A stretch of DNA of 64,000 nt. Origin: Glossina fuscipes (lineage: Eukaryota > Arthropoda > Insecta > Diptera > Glossinidae). The stretch is taken from the NCBI RefSeq assembly GCF_014805625.2, contig NW_023998433.1:1-64000 (forward strand). Direction: 5' to 3'. Position numbers and translations under genes: made by a program. Positions 62,505 through 64,000 of this stretch are shown piece by piece (positions within the stretch are counted from its first letter, which is position 1; each line of letters begins with the position of its first letter). A model generated the notes under the pieces. It saw only the letters and a program-made list of their open reading frames with translations, was not told the origin of the DNA and made no database searches.

Positions 62505-62996
62505 CCATTCGTGGTACGGTATATATTAAGTTTTTATGGATGTATGTAAGACCCAAAAGAGCTTGAAACAGGCCCCCCTTTTGTTATACCGATCTAAGTC
62601 TATTTGTCTGTCTGCTGTCTGCCCAAGTAAACGTGCATTCCAGCTACACATCACAATTTTTGGATTTATTTTGATGAATTTTGGCTCACAGACGTGCTTT
62701 GACTTGCTGAAGGACGAACGCTGTTGAAAATGGTTTGGAGTGGTCCGCTTTTTCGACCAATCGCCATGTAACGACCTATTTTAAAAAGTCGTTATATGGA
62801 AAAAAATGCGATTTTCAAAATTTTTCAAAAAGATTCGCTGAGTGGATAGTACGTCGCCAAAATTAGTTCATAATAGTAAATTGCCATAGAAGTCGACCTT
62901 ACCGAATTTGCATCGAGTATGCGGGCTTTCATGAAAAGTATGCCTTCGTATGGAAATCGAGGTGTGAACAACCGTATTAGCCGAAATGGTGTAGGG
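62505..62996 (+). repeat. Dispersed repeat family R-B, copy 5 (nearly full length)
   Basis: Begins ACACCATTCGTGGTACGGTATATATTAAGTTTTTATGG, continues ACCCAAAAGAGCTTGAAACAG, CTGTCTGCCCAAGTAAACGTGC, GTTGAAAATGGTTTGGAGTGG, TATTTTAAAAAGTCGTTATATGG and TTTTCAAAATTTTTC, and ends AAATGGTGTAGGG at 62984-62996. The last 13 bases are the reverse complement of the first 13 of the copy at 51187 (CCCTACACCATTT). It is about 490 bp long with no open frame, which would suit a non-autonomous DNA element. Confidence 0.65.
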
Positions 62997-64000
62997 TATC
63001 TAATAGTCGGCTTTGCTCATCTACAATATTCTTAATGGCTTTTTATTTCAACTTGAACTATGTTTGGAAATTCTGTTTGTTGCACACAGAAACGCACCAT
63101 TATCATCTACAGAAGGTGCTGTCCTAACATTTTGGGATCGAGCCAGGCACTGTACTTGCATTAACATATATCTTTATTGCAGTCCATGATTAATAATTTT
63201 AAGGTCAATAATTTTATTACCTTCTTCGAGATAGAAGCAGCACCATGCCAGAGAAAATCGCGAATGAACACGTACAAATTTGTTGACAGCGTATTCTTAA
63301 GGTTAAACCTATTATATCCTTTTATCGCTTCCACCACTTATGATACCAGACATATTCCAAAATAATTGTTGACTACATTTTCGCAATCGCATCAAACATT
63401 TGGTGCAAATGTATCCTTCAGATAATCTGCGAAAAATTTAAGCATTTTCCTACCATTTTTCGTCTACAAGCATAACAAATGAAATTAATTTGTTTGTTCG
63501 ATGTTATCTGCTTCGTTGACACTAAGCGTCATTAGCCCTTAAGGGAAAAATAGAGATTACACTTTAATACAATTTTTATTGTAATAATATTTAATACTAC
63601 GCAGCGTATATTAGATTTTCGAAGAATCTTTTGTTGACTACTGTTGGATCCAGTTTATGCCGTCGGTTTTTCAATATTGCTGTCCTCCTTACGATTTAGG
63701 AAATTATCCAAGTGACACGTGAGCTTGCTTGGCAACGCTTTGCCCGCAGAATGCATTCTTGCTCGGCTTTTCTCCGATTATTCAAATCAAAATTTCGTGA
63801 TGCAAGTTTTCGTTTATTATTATTATTATTATTAATAAGTCGTCTTTTAAAGGTTTTTAAAAAGGAAATCAGAAAATATGCATAATTTAGTATATGGAAG
63901 GGAGACATAAGCCTAAGAAATGTAACAAAATTGAATTTTTCAAGCATTAGGAAAACTTCGATGAAACTTTCTTAAAAACCATAATAAATATAAAAAGTTT
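62997..64000. other. Stretch without a recognised gene
   Basis: Contains an (ATT)n tract at about 63812-63835, possibly a decayed SINE tail. Nothing else is recognised up to the window end. Confidence 0.35.

Overview
This window is eukaryotic, AT-rich and gene-poor, and looks like nuclear DNA of a higher (brachyceran) fly. Two genes are recognised with confidence. Both are on the minus strand, and each is split by one very short intron (65-66 bp) as is usual in flies: mRpL17 (mitochondrial ribosomal protein bL17m, 47442-48110) and, 284 bp downstream, the ZZZ3-like Atac1 (46028-47157), a Myb/SANT plus ZZ-finger subunit of the ATAC acetyltransferase complex. The proteins resemble the Drosophila ones as I remember them. 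An acalyptrate fly such as a tephritid would fit, but the genus cannot be fixed from the sequence alone.

The rest is mostly transposon debris and AT-rich sequence without a recognisable gene. (1) Mariner: a complete 1267-bp mellifera-type element at 4645-5911 has perfect 31-bp terminal inverted repeats and TA duplications, and is broken by one in-frame TAG. The 5' end of a sister copy lies on the minus strand at 1-279. (2) Five solo LTRs of one family (443-728, 13222-13558, 18678-18967, 28749-29193, 37766-38105). Four abut ATAT, and two of these keep a perfect ATAT duplication. (3) Non-LTR retrotransposon 3' remnants at 13735-15010, 24630-24977, 27455-27500, 42590-43209, 44627-45020 (minus) and 58570-59380. 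(4) A tRNA-derived SINE family with (ATT)n tails at 22775-22950, 41861-41956, 48831-48947 and 50961-51134, three copies of which keep perfect 13-14-bp target duplications. (5) Two further dispersed repeat families, here called R-A and R-B. R-B may have a 13-bp terminal inverted repeat, CCCTACACCATTT.

Layout: 1-4640 holds a mariner end, an LTR, an R-A copy and empty AT-rich DNA. 4645-5911 is the full mariner. 5914-22770 holds non-LTR remnants, two LTRs, a three-unit tandem repeat (15481-15995) and otherwise no gene. 22775-30190 is SINE, non-LTR, R-A and LTR debris. 30190-41850 is almost featureless apart from one LTR and AT microsatellites. 41861-48950 is the gene-containing segment, with retrotransposon remnants and a partial duplicate of the last part of mRpL17 (43646-43850). 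48960-64000 is again repeats and AT-rich DNA.

I found no convincing novel system. The most informative observations are the ATAT-associated solo LTRs, the SINE insertions with intact target duplications, the partial mRpL17 duplicate, and a clustered 46-bp patch of difference between two otherwise near-identical mariner ends.
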